Shown: positions 1-5,634, counted from the stretch's first letter. The stretch: 5,667 nucleotides of DNA from Stenotrophomonas sp. (GCA_003484865.1 DMZT01000275.1:1-5667), one strand, 5' to 3'. The notes: generated from the sequence alone by a model not told the origin. Program-made: numbers and translations.

Positions 1-933
1 GCCGAATCGGGCAAGCTCAACCGCCGCACGCTGGAAGCGATGATCAACTGCGGCGCGATGGACGGGCTCGGCAAGAACCGCGCCTCGCTGATGCTGCAGC
101 TGCCCGAGGTCCTCAAGGCCACGGACCAGATGGCGCGCGAAAAGGCCTCCGGCCAGAACTCGCTGTTCGGCGCACCCGATCCGGTCAGCACGGCGATGCA
201 GCTGGAGCTGCCCGAAGCCAAGGAGTGGGCGCTGGGCCAGCTGCTGGAAGGCGAGCGCGAAACGCTGGGCTTCTACCTCAGTGGCCATCCGTTCGATCCC
301 TACGCCGACGACGTCAAGGAACTGGTCGGTACCGACCTGGGCAAGCTCGAAAAGCTGATCCCGCCGGCACGCCCGAGCAAGGACGGAGAGAAGCGTGCCT
401 GGCGCCAGGAAACGCCGGTGATCCTGGCCGGCCTGGTGGTCGGCGTGCGCCGCAAGGGCGAAAGCCAGATCTTCATGCAGCTCGAAGACGGCAAGGGTCG
501 CGTGGAATGCAGCGCCTTCACCGATGGCCTGGCCGAGTTCGGCCACCTGATGACCAAGGACCGCATCCTGGTGGTCAAGGGCGGCCTGCGCGAAGACGAG
601 TTCAACGGCGGCTACGCACTGCGCATCCGCCAGGTCTGGGATTACGAAGACATCTGCGCCAACTACGCCACGCGCCTGTCGCTGCGGGTGGACCTGCGCC
701 AGGACGGCGCGGTGTGGAACCGCATCAACGCCCTGCTCGACCGGCATCGCCCGGGCCGCACACCGCTGCGCCTGGACCTGCTGCTCGGTTCGGAGCAGGG
801 CCCCGTGGCCGGCATGCTCGACGTTGCCGGCGAGATCGCCGTGCGCGTGGACAGCCAACTGGTCGACGCCCTGCGCGCCGATCCCGCGGTCCGCACGGTG
901 AAAGTGCGCTACAGCCCACCGTGGGCGAACTGA
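1..933 (+). CDS. dnaE: DNA polymerase III alpha subunit, C-terminal part (5' end outside window)
   Basis: This is the last roughly 310 codons of the replicative polymerase catalytic subunit, which normally has about 1,160-1,190 residues; the reading frame is open from base 1, so the start and the PHP, palm and finger domains lie to the left. The visible part follows E. coli DnaE order. It begins in the helix-hairpin-helix region (about bases 1-130, with LNRRTLEAMINCGAMDGLGK). Next is a pentapeptide QNSLF at 154-168, at the place of the E. coli QADMF sliding-clamp-binding motif and closer to the general QL(S/D)LF consensus. Then comes the conserved GERETLGFYLSGHP segment (about 250-291). The OB-fold spans about 415-654 (PVILAGLVVGVRR, then GRVECSAFTD, then KDRILVVKGG). 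The C-terminal tau-binding domain occupies about 670-930. The match to E. coli is clear by eye across the whole fragment, and I see no frameshift. The TGA stop is at 931-933. Confidence 0.97.
   Translation, partial: AESGKLNRRTLEAMINCGAMDGLGKNRASLMLQLPEVLKATDQMAREKASGQNSLFGAPDPVSTAMQLELPEAKEWALGQLLEGERETLGFYLSGHPFDPYADDVKELVGTDLGKLEKLIPPARPSKDGEKRAWRQETPVILAGLVVGVRRKGESQIFMQLEDGKGRVECSAFTDGLAEFGHLMTKDRILVVKGGLREDEFNGGYALRIRQVWDYEDICANYATRLSLRVDLRQDGAVWNRINALLDRHRPGRTPLRLDLLLGSEQGPVAGMLDVAGEIAVRVDSQLVDALRADPAVRTVKVRYSPPWAN
154..168 (+). other. Internal beta-clamp-binding motif (QNSLF) of DnaE
   Basis: The codons CAG AAC TCG CTG TTC encode QNSLF, preceded by Gly. In E. coli DnaE the internal clamp-binding site is QADMF in the same context (after Gly and before Gly). 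This motif tethers the polymerase to the DnaN sliding clamp and is needed for processive replication. The assignment comes from aligning the flanking sequence by eye and from the known clamp-motif consensus. Confidence 0.8.
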
Positions 934-942
934 TCCTTTTTT
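914..942 (+). terminator. Possible weak terminator-like hairpin and T run at end of dnaE
   Basis: A perfect 5-bp inverted repeat, GCCCA (914-918) and TGGGC (922-926) with loop CCG, lies in the last codons of dnaE. A run of six T follows at 937-942, just after the stop codon. The 10-base gap between stem and T run is too long for a standard intrinsic terminator, so this may at best cause a pause or partial termination before the lipoprotein gene. It could also be chance. Confidence 0.22.
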
Positions 943-954
943 CTGTTGCAACAC

Positions 955-959
955 AGGTG
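955..959 (+). promoter_or_regulatory. Ribosome binding site deciding the TTG start of the lipoprotein gene
   Basis: AGGTG sits 7 bases before TTG 967 and is the only Shine-Dalgarno-like sequence between the dnaE stop and the lipoprotein signal peptide. It favours TTG 967 over the upstream in-frame TTG at 946 and the downstream GTG at 985; starting at 985 would remove the positively charged N-region. Confidence 0.6.
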
Positions 960-966
960 TTTTGTT

Positions 967-1839
967 TTGATCAAGCGTTTTGCCGTGCTGCTGAGTGCAG
1001 CCGTCACCCTCACCGGCTGTGCCGGCCCCGCCCAGACCTTCGAGATCGACAACCCGGGCGCCACGCCGCTGACCCTGCGCATCGACGGCAACGAACTGCC
1101 GATCGCCGCGCACGCCTCGCGCCCGGTCAAGCTCAAGCCCGGTGAGCATCACCTGCAGACCGATCAGCTCGGCGACGTGCGCTTCATCGTCTACGCCAGC
1201 GGCAAGGGCGGGTTGATCAACCCGACCCTGGCCGAGTACGTGATCGCCAACGAGATCTACGTCACCAGCGAAGACAAGCTGCAGAACTTCGGCAGCCTGG
1301 ACAAGCAGATCGAGCTGGGCGGAGTGACCTTCCAAGGGCCGTACCAGAGCACCCACGACCTGTTCATCGACAAGGCGTGGAGCTTCGGCGTCCGCGAGCC
1401 GTTCCCGGAGGTGCAGACCGTGGCCCACGTGGACGACAGCGGCGGCCGTATCAACGCCAAGATCTTCACCGCCCCGGATTTCATCGCCTACGTCGAAGCA
1501 GGCATGGGCCAGCCCGGTGCTTACGCACGCCAGCAGCCCCAGGGCTACGTCGCGCCCGCCTACGCGCTGGAAGCCGCCCCGACCGCATTGCCCGCGCTGG
1601 ACCCGGCCTTCGAGGCCCATGCCGGCCCGCTGCGCGAGCTGTACACCCGCTACCTGCATGCCACCACCGCAGATGCGCAGCTGCAGCTCCAGCAGGAGGC
1701 CTTCCAGGCGCAGATGGCGTTCACCGCCGCCACCGCGCGGCTGGGCTCGGGTCTGCCCAAGGAGGCCAACGAGGGCTACAACACCTTCGTGAAGACCCGC
1801 AGCACGCTGATGGGCAGCGCGGCGCTGGTCGTCCCCTGA
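967..1839 (+). CDS. Predicted outer-membrane lipoprotein of unknown function
   Basis: This encodes a 290-residue protein whose family I do not recognise. I chose the TTG at 967 because AGGTG lies at 955-959 with a 7-base spacer, and because it gives a compact lipoprotein signal peptide: MIKR, a hydrophobic stretch FAVLLSAAVTL, then lipobox LTGC with the lipidated Cys at residue 18. A longer form from TTG 946 has no good ribosome site. Residue +2 after the Cys is Ala, not Asp, which under the E. coli Lol rule favours the outer membrane. The mature N-terminus (residues about 25-70, IDNPGATPLTLRIDG then LKPGEHHL) reads like a small beta-sandwich of PEGA type; this is a weak resemblance. The middle (about 75-170) is mixed sequence with many aromatics. 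Residues 180-215 are rich in Pro, Ala, Tyr and Gln and look like a linker. The end (about 215-290) is probably helical. It begins 33 bp after dnaE and could be co-transcribed with it. Confidence 0.85.
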   Translation: MIKRFAVLLSAAVTLTGCAGPAQTFEIDNPGATPLTLRIDGNELPIAAHASRPVKLKPGEHHLQTDQLGDVRFIVYASGKGGLINPTLAEYVIANEIYVTSEDKLQNFGSLDKQIELGGVTFQGPYQSTHDLFIDKAWSFGVREPFPEVQTVAHVDDSGGRINAKIFTAPDFIAYVEAGMGQPGAYARQQPQGYVAPAYALEAAPTALPALDPAFEAHAGPLRELYTRYLHATTADAQLQLQQEAFQAQMAFTAATARLGSGLPKEANEGYNTFVKTRSTLMGSAALVVP

Positions 1840-1856
1840 GCTGACTGGCGCGCCTG

Positions 1857-1905
1857 GCCCCGCTGCGCTACCGTCGGTTTCCAGACGACGGCGTACGGGG
1901 CTTTT
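1857..1905 (+). terminator. Interrupted long hairpin with short T run, probable terminator of the lipoprotein gene
   Basis: An outer 6-bp stem, GCCCCG (1857-1862) with CGGGGC (1896-1901), encloses an inner 6-bp stem, CCGTCG (1871-1876) with CGACGG (1886-1891), which has a 9-base loop. The run TTTT (1902-1905) follows the outer stem directly. A GC-rich stem ending in GGGGC then T fits an intrinsic terminator, but the T run is short and the stem has internal loops. It begins 17 bases after the lipoprotein stop and ends 47 bases before the accA start, so it could separate the two transcripts. Confidence 0.45.
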
Positions 1906-1918
1906 CGGCGCATTCGGC

Positions 1919-1924
1919 TACACT
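1919..1924 (+). promoter_or_regulatory. Candidate -10 element for accA
   Basis: TACACT matches the sigma-70 consensus TATAAT at four of six positions and lies 28 bases before the accA ATG, just after the probable terminator. No good -35 box is seen at 16-18 bases upstream (that region is CGGGGC), so this is a weak call. Transcription would begin near 1931, giving a leader of about 20 bases that includes part of a 17-base pyrimidine tract (1923-1939). Confidence 0.35.
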
Positions 1925-1952
1925 TTCCCTCTTTTCTTCACGACGGTTTCCG

Positions 1953-2912
1953 ATGAATCCGAACTACCTCGACTTCGAGCAACCCATCGCTGATCTGGAG
2001 GCGAAGATCCAGGAACTGCGCAGCGCCAGCGCCGGACCTGCGGTCAATGTCGAGGCCGAGGTCAATGCCCTGCAGGACAAGCTGCGGGTGCGCACTGCAC
2101 AGATCTTCCGCAACCTGACCTCCTGGCAGGTGCTGCAGCTGGCCCGGCATCCGTCCCGCCCGTATACCGAGGACTACATCCGCATCATCTGCGATGAGTT
2201 CCAGGAACTGGCCGGCGACCGCGCGTTCGCCGACGACAAGGCGATCATCGGCGGCCTGGCCCGCATCGGTGGCCGCTCGGTGATGCTGATCGGCCATCAG
2301 AAGGGCCGCGACACCAAGGAAAAGATCAAGCGCAACTTCGGCATGCCCAAGCCGGAGGGCTACCGCAAGGCGCTGCGCCTGATGAAGATGGCCGAACGCT
2401 TCGGCCTGCCGGTGTTGACCCTGATCGACACCGCCGGCGCCTGGCCGGGCATCGATGCCGAATCGCGCGGCCAGTCCGAAGCGATCGCACGCAACCTGAT
2501 GGAAATGGCCGAACTGAAGGTGCCGGTGGTCTGCACGGTGATCGGTGAAGGCGGTTCGGGTGGCGCACTGGCACTGGGTGTGGGCGACCGCACCGTGATG
2601 CTGGAGTACAGCGTGTACTCGACCATCAGCCCGGAAGGCTGCGCCTCGATCCTGTGGAAGGACCCGGCCAAGGCCAAGGACGCCGCCGAACAGCTCGGCC
2701 TGACCGCCCCGCGCCTGAAGAGCCTGGGCCTGGTGGACAAGGTCCTGCGCGAGCCCACCGGTGGCGCCCACCGCAACCCGAACCAGATGGCCAAGCGCCT
2801 CAAGGCCGTGCTGCTCAACGAGCTGGACGTGCTGGAGAAACTGCCGGTCGATGAGCTGCTGCAGAAGCGCTACGAGCGCCTGCGCAGCTACGGGACCTAC
2901 GAAGTGGCCTGA
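1953..2912 (+). CDS. accA: Acetyl-CoA carboxylase carboxyltransferase subunit alpha
   Basis: AccA pairs with AccD to form the cytoplasmic carboxyltransferase that moves the carboxyl group from carboxybiotin on AccB to acetyl-CoA, making malonyl-CoA, the committed step of fatty-acid synthesis. The product has 319 residues, the same as I recall for E. coli AccA, and matches it by eye from end to end. It opens with [19 protein letters not shown] (a helical N-terminus), then [13 protein letters not shown] (64-76), [14 protein letters not shown] (85-98), [20 protein letters not shown] (113-132), the crotonase-fold core, and [15 protein letters not shown] (198-212), whose Gly-Gly backbone amides form the oxyanion site. 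[14 protein letters not shown] (223-236) and GGAHRNP (270-276) follow. One difference is IDTAGAWPG (158-166), where E. coli has IDTPGAYPG. The ATG start fits the family N-terminus, although the ribosome site before it is weak (only ACGG). The convergent terminator lies 19 bp beyond the stop. Confidence 0.98.
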   Translation: MNPNYLDFEQPIADLEAKIQELRSASAGPAVNVEAEVNALQDKLRVRTAQIFRNLTSWQVLQLARHPSRPYTEDYIRIICDEFQELAGDRAFADDKAIIGGLARIGGRSVMLIGHQKGRDTKEKIKRNFGMPKPEGYRKALRLMKMAERFGLPVLTLIDTAGAWPGIDAESRGQSEAIARNLMEMAELKVPVVCTVIGEGGSGGALALGVGDRTVMLEYSVYSTISPEGCASILWKDPAKAKDAAEQLGLTAPRLKSLGLVDKVLREPTGGAHRNPNQMAKRLKAVLLNELDVLEKLPVDELLQKRYERLRSYGTYEVA

Positions 2913-2931
2913 TCAGGCTGCGGCGCAGACG

Positions 2932-2964
2932 AAAAAGCCGGACGCGCAGGCGTCCGGCTTTTTT
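2932..2964. terminator. Strong bidirectional intrinsic terminator shared by accA and hemJ
   Basis: A perfect 9-bp stem, GCCGGACGC (2937-2945) with GCGTCCGGC (2950-2958), has the 4-base loop GCAG. It is preceded by five A (2932-2936) and followed by six T (2959-2964). In the + direction it ends accA transcripts. In the - direction the five A become a U run and end hemJ transcripts. Its place between two convergent genes fits this double role. Confidence 0.95.
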
Positions 2965-3008
2965 CTGGACGGTGGGTGGTGCCGGCGGCCAGAATCGTCG
3001 TGGATCGT

Positions 3009-3464
3009 TCAGAACGGCTTGGCGATCACCAGCCACACCACGCCGATGAACAGCACCAGCGGCAATTCGTTGAACCAGCGCAGCGCACGCGAGGACGGCA
3101 GCAGCTTGCCTTTCACCGCGCCTTTCAGCAGCCGCCCGGTCCACGAGTAATAGACCAGCAGCAGCACCACCAGGCCGAGCTTGGCATGCAGCCAGCCCGC
3201 CGCACCGGGCGCGACCATGGTGGGGAAATCCGGAATCACGCGGTAGCCCAGCCACAGCACCACGCCCAGGATCAGCGCGAGGCCGAACATCATGTGGCCG
3301 AACTTGTACAGGCGCAGGCCCATCAGCTGCAGCCGCTCGGTCACCGGCAGCTGGCCGGCCGTCTCGCTGAGGTTGACCAGGATCCGGGGCAGATAGAAAA
3401 CCGCCGCCATCCACGCCACCACGAACAACAGGTGGAAGGTCTTGACCCAGTAGTAGGACTGCAT
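3009..3464 (-). CDS. hemJ: HemJ-type protoporphyrinogen IX oxidase (CopD/UPF0093-like membrane protein)
   Basis: This 151-residue inner-membrane protein resembles the HemJ family, which oxidises protoporphyrinogen IX to protoporphyrin IX in haem synthesis and binds a b-type haem. Family marks seen are WVKTFHLLFVVAW (6-18) with a conserved His at 11, YLPRILVNLSE (24-34), LYKFGHMMFGLALILG (52-67) and GWLHAKLGLVVLLL (90-103) with the H-x-K pair at 93-95. I count four membrane segments: about 8-26, 54-74, 88-107 and 133-149. The length is typical of the family. I chose the ATG at 3464 because GGAG (3475-3472 on this strand) stands 7 bases upstream and because the family begins close to the WVK motif. 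A longer in-frame form from 3632 adds 56 hydrophilic residues unlike the family. The gene converges on accA and diverges from the methyltransferase gene. Annotation pipelines may name it only 'CopD family protein'. Confidence 0.87.
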   Translation of the reverse strand: MQSYYWVKTFHLLFVVAWMAAVFYLPRILVNLSETAGQLPVTERLQLMGLRLYKFGHMMFGLALILGVVLWLGYRVIPDFPTMVAPGAAGWLHAKLGLVVLLLVYYSWTGRLLKGAVKGKLLPSSRALRWFNELPLVLFIGVVWLVIAKPF

Positions 3465-3471
3465 GTGCTTG

Positions 3472-3475
3472 CTCC
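3472..3475 (-). promoter_or_regulatory. Ribosome binding site deciding the hemJ start
   Basis: On the minus strand GGAG is followed by a 7-base spacer and then ATG at 3464. No comparable site precedes the longer in-frame start at 3632. This supports the 151-residue form. Confidence 0.7.
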
Positions 3476-3499
3476 GGCGGCTGGCATGGGTTGGCCGCC

Positions 3500-3505
3500 A
3501 TTCTC
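3500..3505 (-). promoter_or_regulatory. Candidate -10 element for hemJ
   Basis: On the minus strand the sequence TGCGAGAAT gives a -10 hexamer GAGAAT (four of six matches to TATAAT) with an extended -10 TG one base upstream. Transcription would start near 3493, about 30 bases before the hemJ ATG. The -35 position falls inside the inverted repeat at 3520-3536 and has no good TTGACA match, so the call is tentative. Confidence 0.35.
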
Positions 3506-3519
3506 GCATGCCCGGCACG

Positions 3520-3551
3520 GCCACCCGATGGGTGGCGGGCGCGACCCATCG
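3520..3551. repeat. Overlapping inverted repeats in the hemJ/methyltransferase intergenic region
   Basis: Two inverted repeats share a segment. The first is a perfect 7-bp repeat, GCCACCC (3520-3526) with GGGTGGC (3530-3536), loop GAT. The second is a perfect 8-bp repeat, CGATGGGT (3526-3533) with ACCCATCG (3544-3551), with a 10-base loop. They use the same GGGT and so cannot form together. They could be an operator, competing RNA structures, or remains of a palindromic repeat. The region lies between divergent genes and overlaps the expected -35 region of hemJ. Confidence 0.55.
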
Positions 3552-3587
3552 CCACACCTCCCCTACGCATCCACGCGCGCCACACCG

Positions 3588-3593
3588 TACGAT
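3588..3593 (+). promoter_or_regulatory. Candidate -10 element for the methyltransferase gene
   Basis: TACGAT matches TATAAT at four of six positions and lies 31 bases before the ATG at 3625. No clear -35 box is visible 17 bases upstream. The call rests on spacing and on the lack of a better candidate. Confidence 0.28.
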
Positions 3594-3624
3594 AAGCGCC
3601 GCTTTCACCCACGTGCACATCCCC

Positions 3625-4221
3625 ATGGACAAAACCTACGACGCCGCCTACTTCCAGCGCTGGTACCAGCCTGACCAGACCGGTGGCGCCGCGCGCCTGG
3701 CGCGCAAGGTGGCGCTCGCCGTGGCCAGCGCCGAGTACTACCTGGAACGCCCGATCCGCAGCGTGCTCGATATCGGCTGTGGCGAAGGCGCCTGGCGTGC
3801 CCCGCTGCTCAAACTGCGCCCCCGCGTGCAGTACCTGGGCTTTGACAGCAGTGATTACGCCGTGCACCGCTACGGCCGCAGCCGCAACCTGCACCCGGCC
3901 AAGGTCGGCGATTTCGCCTGGCTGCGCCCGTGCGCACCGGTCGATCTGCTGATCTGCTCGGACGTGATGCATTACGTGCCCAGCCGCGAGCTGCGCCCGG
4001 CACTGGAAGGCTTTGCCGAACTGACCGCCGGCGTGGCGTTCCTGGAAGCGTTCACCGGCGAGGATGACTTCGATGGCGACCACGAAGGCTTCCAGCCGCG
4101 CCCGGCGCGCTGGTACCGCAGCCAGCTCAAGCGGGTTGGCTTCACCGCCCTGGGCTCGCACTGCTGGCTGTCACCCGCACTGGCCGGGCACGCGGCTGCG
4201 CTGGAACGCGGCACGCCTTGA
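3625..4221 (+). CDS. Class I SAM-dependent methyltransferase, substrate unknown
   Basis: The product has 198 residues and a Rossmann-type methyltransferase core. Motif I, VLDIGCGEGAW (47-57), is the glycine-rich S-adenosylmethionine loop. LGFDSSDYAV (71-80) holds the acidic residue that usually contacts the ribose hydroxyls. VDLLICSDVMHYVP (106-119) corresponds to motifs II/III of Methyltransf_11/25-like enzymes. The C-terminal part (about 135-198) carries an acidic patch EDDFDGDHEG (146-155) and an aromatic-rich segment RWYRSQLKRVGF (162-173). There is no signal peptide or membrane segment, so it is probably cytoplasmic. Nothing visible identifies the acceptor, which could be a small molecule, lipid or protein. 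I start it at ATG 3625 (MDKTYDAAYFQRWYQ), because upstream codons read as low-complexity Arg/His/Thr-rich sequence. An in-frame GTG at 3613 would add only four residues. No clear Shine-Dalgarno sequence precedes either start. It is divergent from hemJ and lies 96 bp before phaZ on the same strand. Confidence 0.85.
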   Translation: MDKTYDAAYFQRWYQPDQTGGAARLARKVALAVASAEYYLERPIRSVLDIGCGEGAWRAPLLKLRPRVQYLGFDSSDYAVHRYGRSRNLHPAKVGDFAWLRPCAPVDLLICSDVMHYVPSRELRPALEGFAELTAGVAFLEAFTGEDDFDGDHEGFQPRPARWYRSQLKRVGFTALGSHCWLSPALAGHAAALERGTP

Positions 4222-4241
4222 GTCTCGATAACAATTGAGAC
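4222..4241 (+). repeat. Hairpin directly after the methyltransferase stop codon
   Basis: GTCTCGAT (4222-4229) pairs with ATTGAGAC (4234-4241) to give eight base pairs, including one G-U pair, around the 4-base loop AACA. It begins at the first base after the TGA. No T run follows, so it is not a standard intrinsic terminator. It might protect the 3' end of the upstream transcript or act as a protein site. Its right arm also contains TTGAGA (4235-4240), a five-of-six match to a -35 box, but no -10 box is found at normal spacing. Confidence 0.5.
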
Positions 4242-4277
4242 AGGACCCGCATTAACGCGCCCGCGCGACGGGTGCGC

Positions 4278-4283
4278 TATGCT
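4278..4283 (+). promoter_or_regulatory. Candidate -10 element for phaZ
   Basis: TATGCT has four of six matches to TATAAT and lies 34 bases before the phaZ ATG. A transcript starting near 4290 would have a leader of about 28 bases, comparatively AT-rich for this window (AACATAAG then CATACATATT), ending in GGA close to the start. No convincing -35 box is visible. If correct, it excludes the upstream in-frame ATG at 4279 as the start. Confidence 0.28.
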
Positions 4284-4317
4284 GCGCGGCAACATAAGAC
4301 CATACATATTGGACGTC

Positions 4318-5634
4318 ATGCTATATCAGCTGCATGAGTTGACCCGCAACCTGCTCGCCCCGTGGGTGCACCAGGCCCAGGCCAACGCGAAGTTCTTCGC
4401 CAATCAAGGTCATTGGTGGTCGCAGATGCCCGGCGCGGATCGCCTGGCCGCTGTGAACGAGCTGTTCCACCGCATTGGCAAGGATTACGAGAAGCCCGAA
4501 TGGGGCATCAACGAAATCGACGTCGAGGGCGAGCGCGTGCCGATCGTCGTCCACGAAGAGATCAGCAAGCCGTTCTGCAAACTGCTGCGCTTCAAGCGCC
4601 ACAGCAATGAAGCCGACCAGCTGCACACCATGCTCAACCAGCCGTTCGTGCTGGTGGTGGCGCCGTTGTCCGGCCACCACGCCACGCTGCTGCGCGATAC
4701 CGTGCGCACCCTGCTGCGCGATCACCGCGTGTACGTGACCGACTGGGTCGATGCGCGCATGGTGCCGGGCAGCGAAGGCGAGTTCGGGCTGGAGGATTAC
4801 ATCGCCTATGTGCAGGAATTCATCCGCCACCTCGGTGCGGAAAAGCTGCATGTGATCAGCGTCTGCCAGCCGACCGTGCCGGTACTGGCCGCCGTCTCGC
4901 TGATGGCCAGCCGTGGCGAAACCACGCCGCGGTCGCTGGTGATGATGGGCGGCCCGATCGATGCGCGCTGCAGCCCGACCGCGGTCAACAACCTGGCCAC
5001 GCAGAACCCGATGTCGTGGTTCGAGAACAACGTCATCCACACCGTGCCGGCCACCTTCCCGGGCGCGGGCCGCCGCGTGTACCCGGGCTTCCTGCAGCAC
5101 GCCGGGTTCCTGTCGATGAACCCGAGCCGCCACTTCAGTTCGCACTGGGATTTCTATGCCGACCTGGTCAAGGGCGACATGGAAGATGCCGACGCGCACC
5201 GTCGTTTCTACGACGAGTACAACGCGGTGCTCGACATGCCGGCCAAGTACTACCTGGACACGATCCGCGTGGTCTTCCAGGAATTCCTGCTGCCGCGCGG
5301 CGAGTGGTACGTGCAGGGTGAACGCGTGGATCCCAGCGCGATCACCGGCACCGCACTGCTGAGCATCGAAGGCGAGCTGGACGATATCGCCGGCCTCGGC
5401 CAGACCGAAGCGGCGCAGGACCTGTGCACCGGCATTCCGGCCGCGCATCGCGAGCATTTCATCGTCGAAGGTGCTGGCCACTACGGCATTTTCAGCGGCC
5501 GCCGCTGGCGCGAAACGGTCTACCCCAAGGTGCGCGATTTCTTCGCGGCCCATGCGCAGACCGTGGCCAGCAAGCCGAAAAAGGCCGCGAAGATCGCGAG
5601 CAACGTGACGCCGTTGCGCCGTAAAGCGGGCTGA
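4318..5634 (+). CDS. phaZ: Intracellular poly(3-hydroxybutyrate) depolymerase
   Basis: PhaZ breaks down stored amorphous poly(3-hydroxybutyrate) granules inside the cell, releasing hydroxybutyrate units for carbon and energy. The 438-residue product opens with MLYQLHELTRNLLAPW, close to the start of Ralstonia eutropha PhaZ1, and carries RIGKDYEKPEWGI (52-64). It is an alpha/beta-hydrolase in which the nucleophile elbow holds Cys instead of Ser: VISVCQPTVPVLAA (179-192), Cys183. Asp355 (in EGELDD) and His388 (in EGAGHYG) complete the likely triad. These three numbers equal those I recall for the R. eutropha enzyme. The C-terminus from about 417 is a basic Lys/Arg/Ala tail (SKPKKAAKIA then RRKAG) beyond the hydrolase fold. 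There is no signal peptide, consistent with a cytoplasmic granule enzyme. ATG 4318 is preferred over ATG 4279 because it gives the family N-terminus and follows GGA at 4311-4313, a short-spaced ribosome site. No synthase or phasin gene is in view. Confidence 0.93.
   Translation: MLYQLHELTRNLLAPWVHQAQANAKFFANQGHWWSQMPGADRLAAVNELFHRIGKDYEKPEWGINEIDVEGERVPIVVHEEISKPFCKLLRFKRHSNEADQLHTMLNQPFVLVVAPLSGHHATLLRDTVRTLLRDHRVYVTDWVDARMVPGSEGEFGLEDYIAYVQEFIRHLGAEKLHVISVCQPTVPVLAAVSLMASRGETTPRSLVMMGGPIDARCSPTAVNNLATQNPMSWFENNVIHTVPATFPGAGRRVYPGFLQHAGFLSMNPSRHFSSHWDFYADLVKGDMEDADAHRRFYDEYNAVLDMPAKYYLDTIRVVFQEFLLPRGEWYVQGERVDPSAITGTALLSIEGELDDIAGLGQTEAAQDLCTGIPAAHREHFIVEGAGHYGIFSGRRWRETVYPKVRDFFAAHAQTVASKPKKAAKIASNVTPLRRKAG

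Noticed and set aside
225..1145. A 306-codon plus-strand open frame overlapping dnaE and the lipoprotein gene in another frame
   Set aside because: It is Arg/Gly/Pro-rich in the way typical of out-of-frame reading of high-GC genes, and it overlaps two supported genes.
1938..2771. A 277-codon minus-strand open frame antisense to accA
   Set aside because: It is a GC-bias shadow of accA; its composition is His/Gln/Ala/Gly-rich with no ribosome site or family resemblance.
2976..2990. A second SMAG-like sequence (GTGGTGCCGGCGGCC) after the accA terminator
   Set aside because: The head is GTGG instead of GTAG and no complementary right arm follows within 25 bases, so it cannot form the REP hairpin; at most it is a decayed relic.
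3463..3624. An N-terminal extension of the methyltransferase from GTG 3463
   Set aside because: The extra 54 residues are Arg/His/Thr-rich without family character and run through the hemJ promoter region and inverted repeats. The conserved-looking protein begins at MDKTYDAAYF.
2815..4161. A 448-codon minus-strand open frame spanning the accA end, hemJ and the methyltransferase gene
   Set aside because: It crosses the strong terminator at 2932-2964, overlaps three well-supported genes out of frame, and has Arg/Ala/Gly-biased composition with no recognisable motif.
4235..4240. TTGAGA as a -35 box for phaZ
   Set aside because: No -10-like hexamer lies 15-19 bases downstream (the region is GC-rich), and the hexamer is part of the hairpin arm at 4234-4241.
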